From an uncultured Ruminococcus sp. (GTDB lineage: Bacteria > Bacillota > Clostridia > Oscillospirales > Ruminococcaceae): a DNA stretch of 64,000 nt. A model generated the notes under the pieces. That model was not told the origin of the DNA, made no database searches, and worked only from the letters and a program-made list of their open reading frames with translations. How positions within the stretch are numbered: position 1 is the first letter of the stretch; each line of letters starts with the position of its first letter. The DNA is taken from assembly GCA_900541495.1 (NCBI GenBank), contig UQKC01000002.1:1-64000 (forward strand), given 5' to 3'. The translations under genes were made by a program, and so were the position numbers. This document shows, piece by piece, positions 23,306 through 32,116 of this stretch.

Positions 23306-24169
23306 ATGAAAAGCAAAAATAAGGCAATACTATATATTATATGTTCGGCGTTCTGCTTTGCGGTGATGAACGCTTCGATACAGCTTGCGGGTGATCTTCC
23401 GTTTATGCAGAAGGTATTTTTCCGCAACTTTGTGGCTGCGATAGCGGCGTTCAGCATACTGAAAAAGAATCACATCAAGATAACCTGCAAAAAGGAAAAC
23501 CGCATATATATGTTTTTAAGGGCATTCTGCGGAACTCTCGGAATGATATGCAATTTCTATGCGATAGATCATCTTATGCTTGCGGATGCTTCGATGCTCA
23601 ACAAGATGTCGCCGTTCTTTGCGGTGGTATTTTCGGCGATAATACTCAAAGACAAGCCGACGGTATTTCAGCTTTGTGCAGTACTGACGGCGTTTGTGGG
23701 AAGTTTATTCATAATAAAGCCGACATTTGCGAACGCTTCGCTTTTCCCGTCGCTGATAGGATTTCTTGGTGGACTTGGAGCAGGTGCGGCTTATGCGTTC
23801 GTGAGCAAGCTCGGCAGGGGCGGAGAGAAAGGTCCTGTGATAGTGTTTGTATTCTCGGTATTTTCCTGCGTTACGGTACTGCCGTATGTGATACTGCATT
23901 TTGTTCCGATGAGTTTATATCAGACGCTTATGCTGCTTTTGACGGGATTTTCGGCAGCAGGCGGTCAGTTCTCGATAACGGCGGCATACACTCACGCTCC
24001 TGCGAGGGAGGTTTCGGTCTTCGACTACACGCAGATACTTTTCTCGACGCTGTTGGGATTTTTCCTTTTCGGGCAAGTTCCCGACAAGTGGAGCTTTGTC
24101 GGATACGGCATAATCATTCTGGCGGCGGTATCGATGTTCTTATACAACAACAGAAAAGTTGTAAAATGA
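23306..24169 (+). CDS. DMT-superfamily (EamA) transporter
   Basis: 287 residues from the ATG at 23306; an earlier ATG at 23264 lies inside the hairpin and is unlikely. About ten membrane helices form two EamA halves (about 5-130 and 145-280). Typical family signatures are FRNFVAAIAAF near helix 2, DASMLNKMSPFFAVVFSAI in the first half and FDYTQILFSTLLGFFLFGQVPD in the second. It probably exports a metabolite or amino acid; the substrate cannot be read from sequence. Confidence 0.85.
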   Translation: MKSKNKAILYIICSAFCFAVMNASIQLAGDLPFMQKVFFRNFVAAIAAFSILKKNHIKITCKKENRIYMFLRAFCGTLGMICNFYAIDHLMLADASMLNKMSPFFAVVFSAIILKDKPTVFQLCAVLTAFVGSLFIIKPTFANASLFPSLIGFLGGLGAGAAYAFVSKLGRGGEKGPVIVFVFSVFSCVTVLPYVILHFVPMSLYQTLMLLLTGFSAAGGQFSITAAYTHAPAREVSVFDYTQILFSTLLGFFLFGQVPDKWSFVGYGIIILAAVSMFLYNNRKVVK

Positions 24170-24261
24170 AGTTAAACTAACTTTATATTGCAAAAAAACA
24201 TATAAAAATATTATTAAAAGTTTAATTTTGCAGGATTTAAAATAAAATCCTGCAAAAACTA

Positions 24262-24290
24262 TTGACAAAATCAAATTAGTATGTTATTAT
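24262..24290 (+). promoter_or_regulatory. promoter of the ANTAR regulator
   Basis: TTGACA (24262-24267), 17 bases and TATTAT (24285-24290). The transcript would begin at about 24297, entering the attenuator-like leader. Confidence 0.7.
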
Positions 24291-24292
24291 AA

Positions 24293-24361
24293 CCTTGTCA
24301 GCCAAGGAAACGGCAGTGATACTGCGGTATGATTATCGTTTCCCGAAAAGACGATTTTTTT
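24293..24361 (+). promoter_or_regulatory. attenuator-like leader of the ANTAR regulator gene
   Basis: A terminator-like hairpin (24335-24341 / 24349-24355) is followed by a run of T to 24361, just before the gene's ribosome binding site. GGAAACG (24306-24312) can instead pair with CGTTTCC (24337-24343), enclosing a GCAGT / ACTGC hairpin and disrupting the terminator. CCTTG / CAAGG (24293-24307) competes with that pairing. Mutually exclusive structures like this fit transcription attenuation, plausibly by the ANTAR protein itself. Confidence 0.55.
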
Positions 24362-24376
24362 GAGAGGAGTGCGAAA

Positions 24377-24949
24377 ATGTCAGGTTCAAAGGCTCTTGTT
24401 ATATCTTTGAATGAAGAAATGCGCGATAATCTTGCTTTGACGGTGAAGTCCTGCGGCTTCGGTTCGATATCCGTTTCGGACGGAAGCAATGCAAGAAACA
24501 TTGTCACAGACTGCGAATTTGATCTGATAATACTCAACACTCCGCTTGCGGACGAATACGGTCTGGAGCTTGCGGCATTTATAACGGAGAATACTGCAAG
24601 TGCGCTCATCGTAACGGCGGCACAGAAAAATTATGACGAGATCTACCGAAAGATAGGAGACAAGGGTTGTTACATACTCTCGAAGCCTTTCACGAAGTCA
24701 GTTCTTGTTCAGGCTGTAAATTTCACGGTTTCCGCGAGGAAAAAGCTTCTTGAAAATGAAAAAGAGCGCAGGGAGCTTGAAAAGAAGCTTTACAATTTAA
24801 AGCAGATAAACCGTGCAAAATGCGTACTTATCCAATATCTCCGAATTACCGAGGAGGACGCTCACAGGCAGATACAGAAGCGAGCTATGGATCAGCGTGT
24901 TCCCGAGGTCGAGGTTGCGCTTGATATTTTAAAGACATATGAGATGTGA
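24377..24949 (+). CDS. ANTAR-domain regulator with a degenerate receiver
   Basis: 190 residues from the ATG at 24377 (GAGAGGAG upstream). N-terminal receiver-fold domain at about 5-120, coiled coil at about 120-140, then the ANTAR domain at about 138-188 (NLKQINRAKCVLIQY, RITEEDAHRQIQKRAM). ANTAR proteins bind RNA hairpins and prevent termination. The phosphoacceptor Asp is Asn54 in FDLIILNTPL, and the usual acidic pocket reads SLNEE, so classical phosphorylation is unlikely. No cognate kinase adjoins, although the hybrid kinase is about 1.3 kb upstream. Confidence 0.85.
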   Translation: MSGSKALVISLNEEMRDNLALTVKSCGFGSISVSDGSNARNIVTDCEFDLIILNTPLADEYGLELAAFITENTASALIVTAAQKNYDEIYRKIGDKGCYILSKPFTKSVLVQAVNFTVSARKKLLENEKERRELEKKLYNLKQINRAKCVLIQYLRITEEDAHRQIQKRAMDQRVPEVEVALDILKTYEM

Positions 24950-25052
24950 TGATAATGCGGCAGTTTTCTGCATCTGACAGCGCAATAAAATGGATATGTT
25001 TCGCGGATACGGTGTACTTTGACTGATTATAATATTGTGAGGAAGTGTTTTT

Positions 25053-25892
25053 ATGCGCTTTACCAAAATGCAGGGAATTGGCAATGACTATATCTATGTC
25101 AACTGCTTCGAGGAAAAGGTTGATGATCCCGAAAAGGTTTCGATCAAGGTCAGCGATCGTCATTTCGGCATCGGCGGTGACGGACTGGTGCTTATTATGC
25201 CGTCCGAAAAGGCTGATTTCCGAATGAGAATGTTCAACGCTGACGGTTCGGAGGGTATGATGTGCGGCAATGCGACGCGCTGCATCGGCAAATATGTTTA
25301 TGACAACAAGCTGACGGACAAGACGGAGATAACGCTTGAAACGAAGAGCGGTATCAAGTATCTGACGCTTCACCCCGAGAATGGTGTTGTAAAGACGGTC
25401 GATGTTGACATGGGCGAGCCTATCCTTGTTCCTAAGGATATCCCTATGTTAGCAAAGGGTGACAGCTTTATTAACAAGCCTATAGATGCCAACGGAAAGA
25501 GCGTGAACATTACGGCGGTATCTATGGGAAATCCTCATGCGGTTGTTTTCACGAGCAAAATTGACGGACTTGATCTTGAAAAAATAGGCCCTGATTATGA
25601 GAATGACCCTATCTTCCCGGAGCGTGTGAACACGGAATTTTGTGAGATACTTGACGGACACACTATTAAAATGCGAGTTTGGGAGCGCGGTTCGGGTGAA
25701 ACTTGGGCTTGCGGAACGGGAGCTTGTGCGACTGCGACGGCGGCTGTGCTGAACGGTTTCTGCAAAAAGGACGAGCCGATAACGCTGAAGCTTCGCGGCG
25801 GTGATCTTACGATAACATATCGCAGTGACAACAACCACATTATAATGAGCGGCCCTGCCGAAACGGTTTTTGACGGCGAGATAAAGCTTTGA
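25053..25892 (+). CDS. dapF: diaminopimelate epimerase
   Basis: 279 residues. It converts LL- to meso-diaminopimelate for lysine and peptidoglycan synthesis. The catalytic thiols are Cys71 (MMCGNATRC) and Cys220 (WACGTGACA). The N-terminus MRFTKMQGIGNDY is the family signature, and length is normal for the family. GAGGAAG before the ATG marks the start. dapL follows 21 bases downstream, so two successive DAP steps are co-transcribed. Confidence 0.95.
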   Translation: MRFTKMQGIGNDYIYVNCFEEKVDDPEKVSIKVSDRHFGIGGDGLVLIMPSEKADFRMRMFNADGSEGMMCGNATRCIGKYVYDNKLTDKTEITLETKSGIKYLTLHPENGVVKTVDVDMGEPILVPKDIPMLAKGDSFINKPIDANGKSVNITAVSMGNPHAVVFTSKIDGLDLEKIGPDYENDPIFPERVNTEFCEILDGHTIKMRVWERGSGETWACGTGACATATAAVLNGFCKKDEPITLKLRGGDLTITYRSDNNHIIMSGPAETVFDGEIKL

Positions 25893-25913
25893 TTTGAAAG
25901 GAAAGTGCTGAAA

Positions 25914-27122
25914 ATGGCTTATATAAATGAAAATTTTTTGAAGCTCAAAGAAAATTATCTTTTTATCGATATTGCAAAGAAGCTCAATGCTTACCGTGAG
26001 GCAAATCCCGATAAGAAGCTTATCAGAATGGGCATCGGTGATGTAACAAGACCGCTTGCGCCGGTTGTTGTTGAGGCAATGAAAAAGGCTGCTGACGAAA
26101 TGGGCAGACCCGAAACATTCCGCGGCTATGAGGACAGCGGCAAGGGTTATGATTTTCTTCGTGAAGCGATTTCGGGATACTATAAGAATTCTATCGGTGC
26201 AGACGTTTCGCCCGAGGAAATTCTTATAAGCGACGGTGCGAAGAGCGACTGCGGAAACATTGTTGATATTTTCAGCAGCAAGAACAAGATCGTTATTACC
26301 GACCCTGCTTATCCTGTTTACGTTGACTCGAACACGATGAGCGGAAAAGAGATAATCTACGCTTCTTCCAATGAGGAGAACGGCTTTGCGGCAATGCCAG
26401 ATGAGAGTGTTGACTGCGACATTATTTACCTTTGCTCGCCGAACAATCCGACGGGTTCGGTATACACAAAGGAGCAGCTCAAAGTTTGGGTTGATTATGC
26501 TATCAGAAAGAATGCGATAATCATTTTTGACAGCGCTTACGAAGCATTTATCCGTGACAAGAGCCTTGTGAGAAGCATTTTTACGGTTGAGGGTGCAAGA
26601 AAGTGCGCAATTGAGATATGCTCGCTTTCCAAGACGGCAGGCTTTACGGGAACGAGATGCGGTTACACGGTAATTCCGAAGGAACTTGAAGCTGTTACCG
26701 AATCGGGCGAAAAGGTCAACGTTGCGAAGATATGGTCAAGACGACAGGGAAGCAAGTTCAACGGCGTTTCCTATCCCGTTCAGAGGGCAGCTGAGGCTGT
26801 TTTCACCGAGGAGGGACAGAAGCAGACTCATGCTGACATTGACTATTATATGGAAAATGCGCGCATTATGAGCGAAACCTGCGAAGAGCTTGGCATCAAG
26901 TACACGGGCGGCAAGAATTCGCCGTACATTTGGCTGAAATGTCCGAACGGAATGGGCAGCTGGGAGTTTTTTGACTATCTTCTTCACGAAATTCAGGTTG
27001 TCGGAACTCCGGGCGAGGGCTTTGGTCCAAACGGCAAGGGTTGGTTCAGACTGACAGCTTTCGGCACAAAAGAAAACACTATTGAGGCAATGGAAAGACT
27101 TAAAAAGCTTTTGAAAAAATAA
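25914..27122 (+). CDS. dapL: LL-diaminopimelate aminotransferase
   Basis: 402 residues from the ATG at 25914 (AAAGGAAAG upstream; a GTG three codons earlier is less likely). PLP-dependent fold type I enzyme with Schiff-base Lys240 (CSLSKTAGFTGTR), the GIGDVTRPLAP start and SPNNPTGSVYTKEQL typical of DapL. It makes LL-DAP from tetrahydrodipicolinate in one step, bypassing the succinylase or acetylase branch. The product is the substrate of the DapF encoded just upstream. Confidence 0.95.
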   Translation: MAYINENFLKLKENYLFIDIAKKLNAYREANPDKKLIRMGIGDVTRPLAPVVVEAMKKAADEMGRPETFRGYEDSGKGYDFLREAISGYYKNSIGADVSPEEILISDGAKSDCGNIVDIFSSKNKIVITDPAYPVYVDSNTMSGKEIIYASSNEENGFAAMPDESVDCDIIYLCSPNNPTGSVYTKEQLKVWVDYAIRKNAIIIFDSAYEAFIRDKSLVRSIFTVEGARKCAIEICSLSKTAGFTGTRCGYTVIPKELEAVTESGEKVNVAKIWSRRQGSKFNGVSYPVQRAAEAVFTEEGQKQTHADIDYYMENARIMSETCEELGIKYTGGKNSPYIWLKCPNGMGSWEFFDYLLHEIQVVGTPGEGFGPNGKGWFRLTAFGTKENTIEAMERLKKLLKK

Positions 27123-27296
27123 AAAATTAAAGTTTACGTCCACGCTTTTCAAAGGGTGGCAGGGGGTCAAGGGGCGGGGAACCCCCGCCGGTATGCCGTT
27201 TTAGCTTTTGTCCGAACCGTAAGTTTGCGGCTCGGTACCCTAACTTCGCAGAGGGAAGTCCACTGGTCAGAGCCACCTTGTCGCCGTCCGCAGACG
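27123..27296. other. GC-rich intergenic DNA, no gene
   Basis: It contains GGCGGGG / CCCCCGCC hairpin sequence near 27172-27190. Bases 27126-27175 repeat, on the opposite strand, the sequence at 16694-16762 beside the recombinase gene. No ORF with a start signal is present. Confidence 0.5.
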
Positions 27297-27681
27297 GCGA
27301 AATACTCTAAACTAACAGTCAAAGCTTGCCGCAATAGCAACATATTTAACAGCTAAATAAGGCGCAATTCACATCAAAAAGGTAAAACGAAATATGAGAA
27401 ATCAGTTCTGTAAACCTAAAAAATGTGAATTGCGCCATTCTTTTTTCCTAAAATAAGCTGTTCATACTTCGTCTGCAAGCAAATATACTCACTTCGTTCG
27501 CATATTTGCTTGCAGAGGATAGTTGTTCCGTACATAAAAAAGGCGCAATTCACTATTATGGCTTTACGAAACTTGATTTCTCATATTTCGTTCTCCATTA
27601 TCTTTGTGAATTGCGCCTTTTGATTTGTTACTGATTTTGCTATTGCAACTGACGTTTTGCTGTTAGTTTAAGGTGTTTCGC
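27297..27681. repeat. nested inverted repeat, MITE-like
   Basis: Three layers are symmetrical about one centre. Outer arms 27297-27340 / 27637-27681 share CTAAACTAACAG and GCAATAGCA. Two 76-bp units at 27361-27436 and 27542-27617 lie in opposite orientation, and each is itself bounded by GGCGCAATTCAC / GTGAATTGCGCC. A 14-bp perfect stem 27473-27486 / 27502-27515 lies in the middle. It has no coding capacity. It resembles small non-autonomous elements inserted into one another. Confidence 0.8.
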
Positions 27682-27801
27682 TTTCTGCTAAAGGTCAAAT
27701 TGACCTGCGACCAAGGGCTTCCGCCCTCTGGACACCTGACGAGCTGTGCTCAGCTCGACCAGCTGCTTGGCTTCGCATCGATGTTACTTTTTTCAAAATT
27801 T

Positions 27802-29073
27802 TCACTTCTTCGCATAGTGGCTCGAAATAATATAATAAACAGGTATTATCGCAAAGAGCGGAACGGCTCTGCCCCAGAGTCCGAAACCTGCTCCTGCCAA
27901 AAGATACACGATGGTAACGATTATCGGCAGACTTCCGTCAAGAATATTCTTGAACGCTTTGCCGAACGACTTTTTCTTATCGATAAAACAGAATAAGTTG
28001 TGCGCAAAAATATAGTATATTGGTATCAGTCCGAAGAGGAACAGGGTGCGCACCCATTCATTGAATATCATTCCGAACGCAAGATAGATAAACGCAATGA
28101 TTATCGGCAGGCTTCCGTCAAGAAAGCCTTTGAGTGCGTGCAGAGGGTCATAAACGCCGTGTTTAAGGTTCTTTGCACACTGTGAAAGAATATAATAAAC
28201 AGGAACTGAAAGAAAAACGAGCCAAGTATATCTCGTTGTCCAACTTGCGGTGAACACCGTGAAAAGGAAAAACGCCGTAACGATGATAGGATAAAGCTTG
28301 TCGAGCAGTGTTGCGGGATACTTTATATTTTCGGGTTTCTGCTCTTGATTCGGGACGTTGTCATTGACAGCCTTTTTCACGCCATCGTCAATGTCCCTGC
28401 CCATTTGATCCATACTTTTTTCAATATCCTTGCCAACGCTGTTCATGCTTTTTCCAAGATCATCACCAAAGGTTTTCATTCGCTCGCCGAAGCCCTTGAA
28501 ATTCTTCTCGAATGCGTCAGCATAGGACTTCCCGTTGTCGCTTCCGTCCTTGGGAGCGTTTTCCTTGCCCTCGCGGATAGAAGCGGCTGTTGTATCGATA
28601 GCATCACCGACTGCGCCCGCGACGGCTTTCACAACATCACCTACGGTTGCTTTCTGACCGCTGTTTCCGACATTTTCTGCGCCGTTTGCGTTATTTGCGC
28701 CGCGGTTTCCGACATTTTCCGCAGTATTTGCGTTCATTTGCGGCTTAACATTGCCATTGTTCGGGTCTGAATACCTCGGGTGACCCTCCGGGTAGATCTC
28801 GCCGTCATCGGAGGTGCTTGTATAATAATCTTTCGAGAGCGAAATGCCCTCGCTGTTCGGCATCGGTATGCTCTCGGTATTGAGCAGTTCATCAAGCGTA
28901 ACACCGTAAAGACGTGCCAGCAGGATAAGGTTATCCGTATCGGGTGAAGCCTCAGCACGTTCCCATTTCGACACTGCCTGACGGGAAATACCTATCTTTT
29001 CCGCAAGCTCCTCCTGCGAATAGCCGTTTTTCTTTCGCAGATTCTGAAGTCTGTTTGCTGTTTCAACGTTCAT
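27802..29073 (-). CDS. membrane-anchored XRE-family regulator
   Basis: 423 residues. HTH_3 at about 5-62 (LRKKNGYSQEELAEKIG, RQAVSKWERAEASPD). A low-complexity Asn/Asp/Gly linker (about 70-235) includes MNSVGKDIEKSMDQMGRDID-like phenylalanine-poor repeats. The C-terminal membrane part (about 255-423) carries three versions of a module built on YYI-x(n)-DGSLPII, each with two helices. It may sense the membrane and bind DNA; the target is unknown. The start is MNVETANRLQN. Confidence 0.8.
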   Translation of the reverse strand: MNVETANRLQNLRKKNGYSQEELAEKIGISRQAVSKWERAEASPDTDNLILLARLYGVTLDELLNTESIPMPNSEGISLSKDYYTSTSDDGEIYPEGHPRYSDPNNGNVKPQMNANTAENVGNRGANNANGAENVGNSGQKATVGDVVKAVAGAVGDAIDTTAASIREGKENAPKDGSDNGKSYADAFEKNFKGFGERMKTFGDDLGKSMNSVGKDIEKSMDQMGRDIDDGVKKAVNDNVPNQEQKPENIKYPATLLDKLYPIIVTAFFLFTVFTASWTTRYTWLVFLSVPVYYILSQCAKNLKHGVYDPLHALKGFLDGSLPIIIAFIYLAFGMIFNEWVRTLFLFGLIPIYYIFAHNLFCFIDKKKSFGKAFKNILDGSLPIIVTIVYLLAGAGFGLWGRAVPLFAIIPVYYIISSHYAKK

Positions 29074-29127
29074 TTTCGTTCTCCTTTTCGCAAAAAATTG
29101 ATGTCACTGTAATTTTGAGCATTTATG

Positions 29128-29853
29128 TCACATAATAAAGTATCGAATACCCCACAATATCAGCAGATGCAGCGGATAATATATGTAAAATGTCCATTTG
29201 TTCAGAAATGTGTGTTTTTTCGACTTTTTTCCGCTGTAAAAATACATAATGATTATGCCCGAAGCTATCCACGGAATGACCGCATAAAAGCTATGGAGCA
29301 GAGCATATCCAATCTGATTTTCCGCACTGTAATAGCTCGGCAAATTCAGCGCGAAGAAAATAATACACATTGTTATCCATGCAAAAGCCTGCTTTTTTCT
29401 GTCACCTCTGCCAAGTCTGAACAGTATTGCGGCTATCGGCAGGATAAACGCACAGTCAGACACCGCCGACAACAGCATCAGTCCCAATACGGACAGCACT
29501 TTCAGAAACTTGTTCAGCTTGCTGTCCAGCACCGTCAGAATGATAAGACATATCAGAAAAGTGAACATTACGTTCAGCTGAAAATATCCCATTGCCAAGA
29601 CATATGGTATCTCCGATATCAGCGCAAAAATGAACAGACGCTTAGCATAATTTCTTCTTGAATGGGTGTAGAAATAACCCTCAACAAAGAAATAGCACAT
29701 CGTAATCGAAGTAAAATACCCGATATCCTCAAATACTTCGTATACCGCAGTTCCCGATGTCATAAGGATATGCGCAATGTGGTTGAACGTCATCAGAATT
29801 ATCGCAAGATACTTTATCTGATCTCGGTTCAGAACCTTTAAACTCTTTTCCAT
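29128..29853 (-). CDS. TraX-family membrane protein
   Basis: 241 residues, about eight membrane helices. LNRDQIKYLAIILMTFNHIAHI with the central His and the later RLFIFALISEIPY segment are characteristic of TraX, first known as the F-pilin acetylase. Chromosomal members are common in Firmicutes and probably acylate a surface component. No conjugation genes are nearby, so this is not evidence of a plasmid. Confidence 0.85.
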   Translation of the reverse strand: MEKSLKVLNRDQIKYLAIILMTFNHIAHILMTSGTAVYEVFEDIGYFTSITMCYFFVEGYFYTHSRRNYAKRLFIFALISEIPYVLAMGYFQLNVMFTFLICLIILTVLDSKLNKFLKVLSVLGLMLLSAVSDCAFILPIAAILFRLGRGDRKKQAFAWITMCIIFFALNLPSYYSAENQIGYALLHSFYAVIPWIASGIIIMYFYSGKKSKKHTFLNKWTFYIYYPLHLLILWGIRYFIM

Positions 29854-30061
29854 CGCTTTGCTTCTTCCTCAAAATAATTTGCTGAATTTATTTGGCATAA
29901 GCTCGGAAATGTGTCAAGCAAATTTTTCTTTTCCGACCTTGATCAAGAGTATAGCACAGCGGCGGAAAAATATCTATACATTCGAGTTTGCATTTTGAAA
30001 ATTGCGTGAAAAAGCGTGTCAACTATTGGTTGCAACGACGTATCTGCGTTTTTTTTCGGGA

Positions 30062-30889
30062 TCAGTCAATGTTGAACTTCTTTTTGAGAATATAAGAAGA
30101 TACAATGAAAATTGCCGCAAAAATTATCACATTTATAATTAATGTCGATGTGTAAGTTCCGCTTGCAAGCTTCGCAAGCTCCCTCATGACTATCTGATAG
30201 CTTTCGTCAGAAGTGATGTAATCGGAGTTGTCGGATAAAATTTTCATTGTCGCCGCATTGAAATTCGACTTGCCTGCTATCACAGAAGAAAGTATGTTGC
30301 TTACTATTATAAGTCCCACATAACCTACGATGCCTGCAAGGACTCTGTGCGAACGGAAAAGATATCCGAAATTGATAACAAATATCAGCGTCAGCATCAA
30401 TGCTCCCGGGAAGATAAGCAGGTATGTAAGCAAATATATTGCAAAAGCAGGGTCAATTGTTACAACGTATTGTATCGGGGTGAAAAAACCTCTCCAGAAG
30501 CCCAGTCCTCCTGCCGAGATAATAAGAGCAACTATGTCAACCGCTGCAATAGCAATTGTCCATATATATTCCGTTATCACGCTTGAAAGGATATGAAGCA
30601 TCGGGTTTGCCGGAATTGTATTCAGAAGATAACCCTCGTCCGAATACATCTTTTTCTGATAACGGACAGCGGAAAAGATAATCGTCAAAAGCATTGCCGC
30701 GCCGCAGAGTGCGATAAAAGAGCACACAAGCACATTAAACAGCACTTTCCAGTCGTTTCCGTCATCAAGGCTGCCGAATTTTACATCTGCGAACCTTACA
30801 ATGAACGAAATAAGAATTAACGCAGCCGCAGTTATCGCGTATTTTTTATAATCGGCGCGAATGTCATATTTTATAAGCTTTATCAGCAT
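30062..30889 (-). CDS. ABC-2 type transporter permease
   Basis: 275 residues with about six membrane helices (near 18-38, 55-78, 100-125, 145-172, 180-200, 245-268) and a large loop before the last helix. The start overlaps the ATPase gene by 7 bases, so the two are coupled. GntR-ATPase-permease order is that of YtrA-type operons that respond to cell-wall-active compounds; the substrate is not known. Confidence 0.8.
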   Translation of the reverse strand: MLIKLIKYDIRADYKKYAITAAALILISFIVRFADVKFGSLDDGNDWKVLFNVLVCSFIALCGAAMLLTIIFSAVRYQKKMYSDEGYLLNTIPANPMLHILSSVITEYIWTIAIAAVDIVALIISAGGLGFWRGFFTPIQYVVTIDPAFAIYLLTYLLIFPGALMLTLIFVINFGYLFRSHRVLAGIVGYVGLIIVSNILSSVIAGKSNFNAATMKILSDNSDYITSDESYQIVMRELAKLASGTYTSTLIINVIIFAAIFIVSSYILKKKFNID

Positions 30890-31593
30890 TTGTAGACCTC
30901 CCTGAAAAGTTCGTCAACGGATTTCCCGTACTCCTCGCGAATCTCATCTATCTCCTTGTGAAGATAAAGCTCGCCGTCCTTGATAAAGATAGCTTCGTCA
31001 AGGATATTTTCGATATCGCTGATAAGGTGCGTTGAAATTATCACGGTCGAATTTTCGTTGTAATTGCCGATGATAGTCTTTATGATGAAATCGCGCGCCG
31101 CAGGGTCGATGCCACCCATTGGCTCGTCGAGCAGATAAAGCTCCGCCTCACGGCACATTACAAGTATAAGCTGAATTTTTTCGCGCATACCCTTTGACAT
31201 CGAGCGTATTCGGCTTTTAAGGCTTATGCCGAGGTCTGCGACCATTTTTTCCGCCTTTTCCGCAGAAAAATCCCCGTAAAAATCAGAGAAAAAGCCTATT
31301 GCTTCCTTTACGGTGAGGTCGGGGTTGAGGTACGTTCTCTCGGGAAGATAGGAAACTATCTTTTTCGTTTCCTTGCCGACAGGCTTTCCGTCAATGGTCA
31401 ACTCGCCGTACATCGGAGTGAGAAGTCCTGCAAGAAGCTTGATAAAAGTGGTCTTTCCGCTTCCGTTCGAGCCTAAAAGTCCGATTATCCTGCCCCTTTT
31501 TACCGATACGCTGAAGTCATACAGCGCAACCTTGTTCCCGTATTTTTTTGTAATATTTTTGCACTCGACAAGCGAGCCTGCTTCATTGCACAT
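30883..31593 (-). CDS. ABC transporter ATP-binding protein
   Basis: 236 residues from the ATG at 31593, set by GGGGAG 6 bases upstream; it overlaps the GntR gene by 11 bases. Walker A GSNGSGKTT, signature SMSKGMREK (a relaxed LSGGQ as seen in YtrB-like ATPases), Walker B YLLDEPMGGID and the switch His in STH are all present. It powers the permease encoded at 30062. Confidence 0.9.
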   Translation of the reverse strand: MCNEAGSLVECKNITKKYGNKVALYDFSVSVKRGRIIGLLGSNGSGKTTFIKLLAGLLTPMYGELTIDGKPVGKETKKIVSYLPERTYLNPDLTVKEAIGFFSDFYGDFSAEKAEKMVADLGISLKSRIRSMSKGMREKIQLILVMCREAELYLLDEPMGGIDPAARDFIIKTIIGNYNENSTVIISTHLISDIENILDEAIFIKDGELYLHKEIDEIREEYGKSVDELFREVYKC

Positions 31594-31975
31594 CGTTTTC
31601 TCCCCTTCCCTCATTTTCAATGTATTTTTTCAGTGCTTCAAGTGCCGCATCTTTCGAGTAACCAAGCTCTTCCATTTTTTTAAGGAAGTATTCAATATGC
31701 CCCGTTGCAAGGTTACGCCGAAGCGCGGTTATTTTGTCTTTATCATCGGTCACGAATCTGCCCGAAGTTCTCTGCGAATAGAGCAGTCCGTCACGTTCAA
31801 GCTCGGACAGCGCTTTCTGCATAGTGTTCGGGTTGACCTCTGCCTCCGCCGCAAGCTCACGCACGGGCAGGAGCTTATCGCCTGCCTTATATTCGCCGAC
31901 AGCAACAGAAAGCATTATATGGTCCATTATCTGTAGATATATCGGAGTATTATTGTTAAAATTCCATGGCATCAA
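31583..31975 (-). CDS. GntR-family regulator, YtrA type
   Basis: 130 residues. The winged helix at about 8-78 (PIYLQIMDHIM, KLLPVRELAAEAEVNPNTMQKAL, LYSQRTSGRFV) is followed by a short helical tail instead of a large ligand domain, which defines the YtrA subfamily. It likely represses its own operon (this gene, ATPase, permease) until an envelope-active compound appears. Two ATGs at 31975 and 31972 are equivalent. Confidence 0.9.
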   Translation of the reverse strand: MMPWNFNNNTPIYLQIMDHIMLSVAVGEYKAGDKLLPVRELAAEAEVNPNTMQKALSELERDGLLYSQRTSGRFVTDDKDKITALRRNLATGHIEYFLKKMEELGYSKDAALEALKKYIENEGRGENDVQ

Positions 31976-32051
31976 TCATAGGAAAGCCGTTCAAACGGCC
32001 GTTCCCTCAGTCAACTCCTTTCGCTTATTTTTGTACTAATCATATAATACA

Positions 32052-32079
32052 ATTATACTCATACTTTTGCATTTGTCAA
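32052..32079 (-). promoter_or_regulatory. promoter of the GntR-ABC operon
   Basis: On the - strand TTGACA (32074-32079), 16 bases and TATAAT (32052-32057). It is back-to-back with the + strand promoter at 32085-32113. Confidence 0.8.
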
Positions 32080-32084
32080 TAGCT

Positions 32085-32113
32085 TTGACAAATAGTGTTG
32101 GGAGTGGTATAAT
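32085..32113 (+). promoter_or_regulatory. promoter toward the CPBP-folC operon
   Basis: TTGACA (32085-32090), 17 bases and TATAAT (32108-32113) on the + strand. The two divergent -35 boxes are only 5 bases apart, so one regulator could govern both directions. Confidence 0.8.
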
Positions 32114-32116
32114 ATA

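Noticed and set aside
27297..27681. CRISPR array
   Set aside because: The repeats are two inverted 76-bp units without regular spacers, and no cas gene is present.
29128..29853. TraX as a sign of a conjugative plasmid or a second mobile element
   Set aside because: TraX-family genes are frequent in Firmicutes chromosomes and no other transfer gene is nearby.
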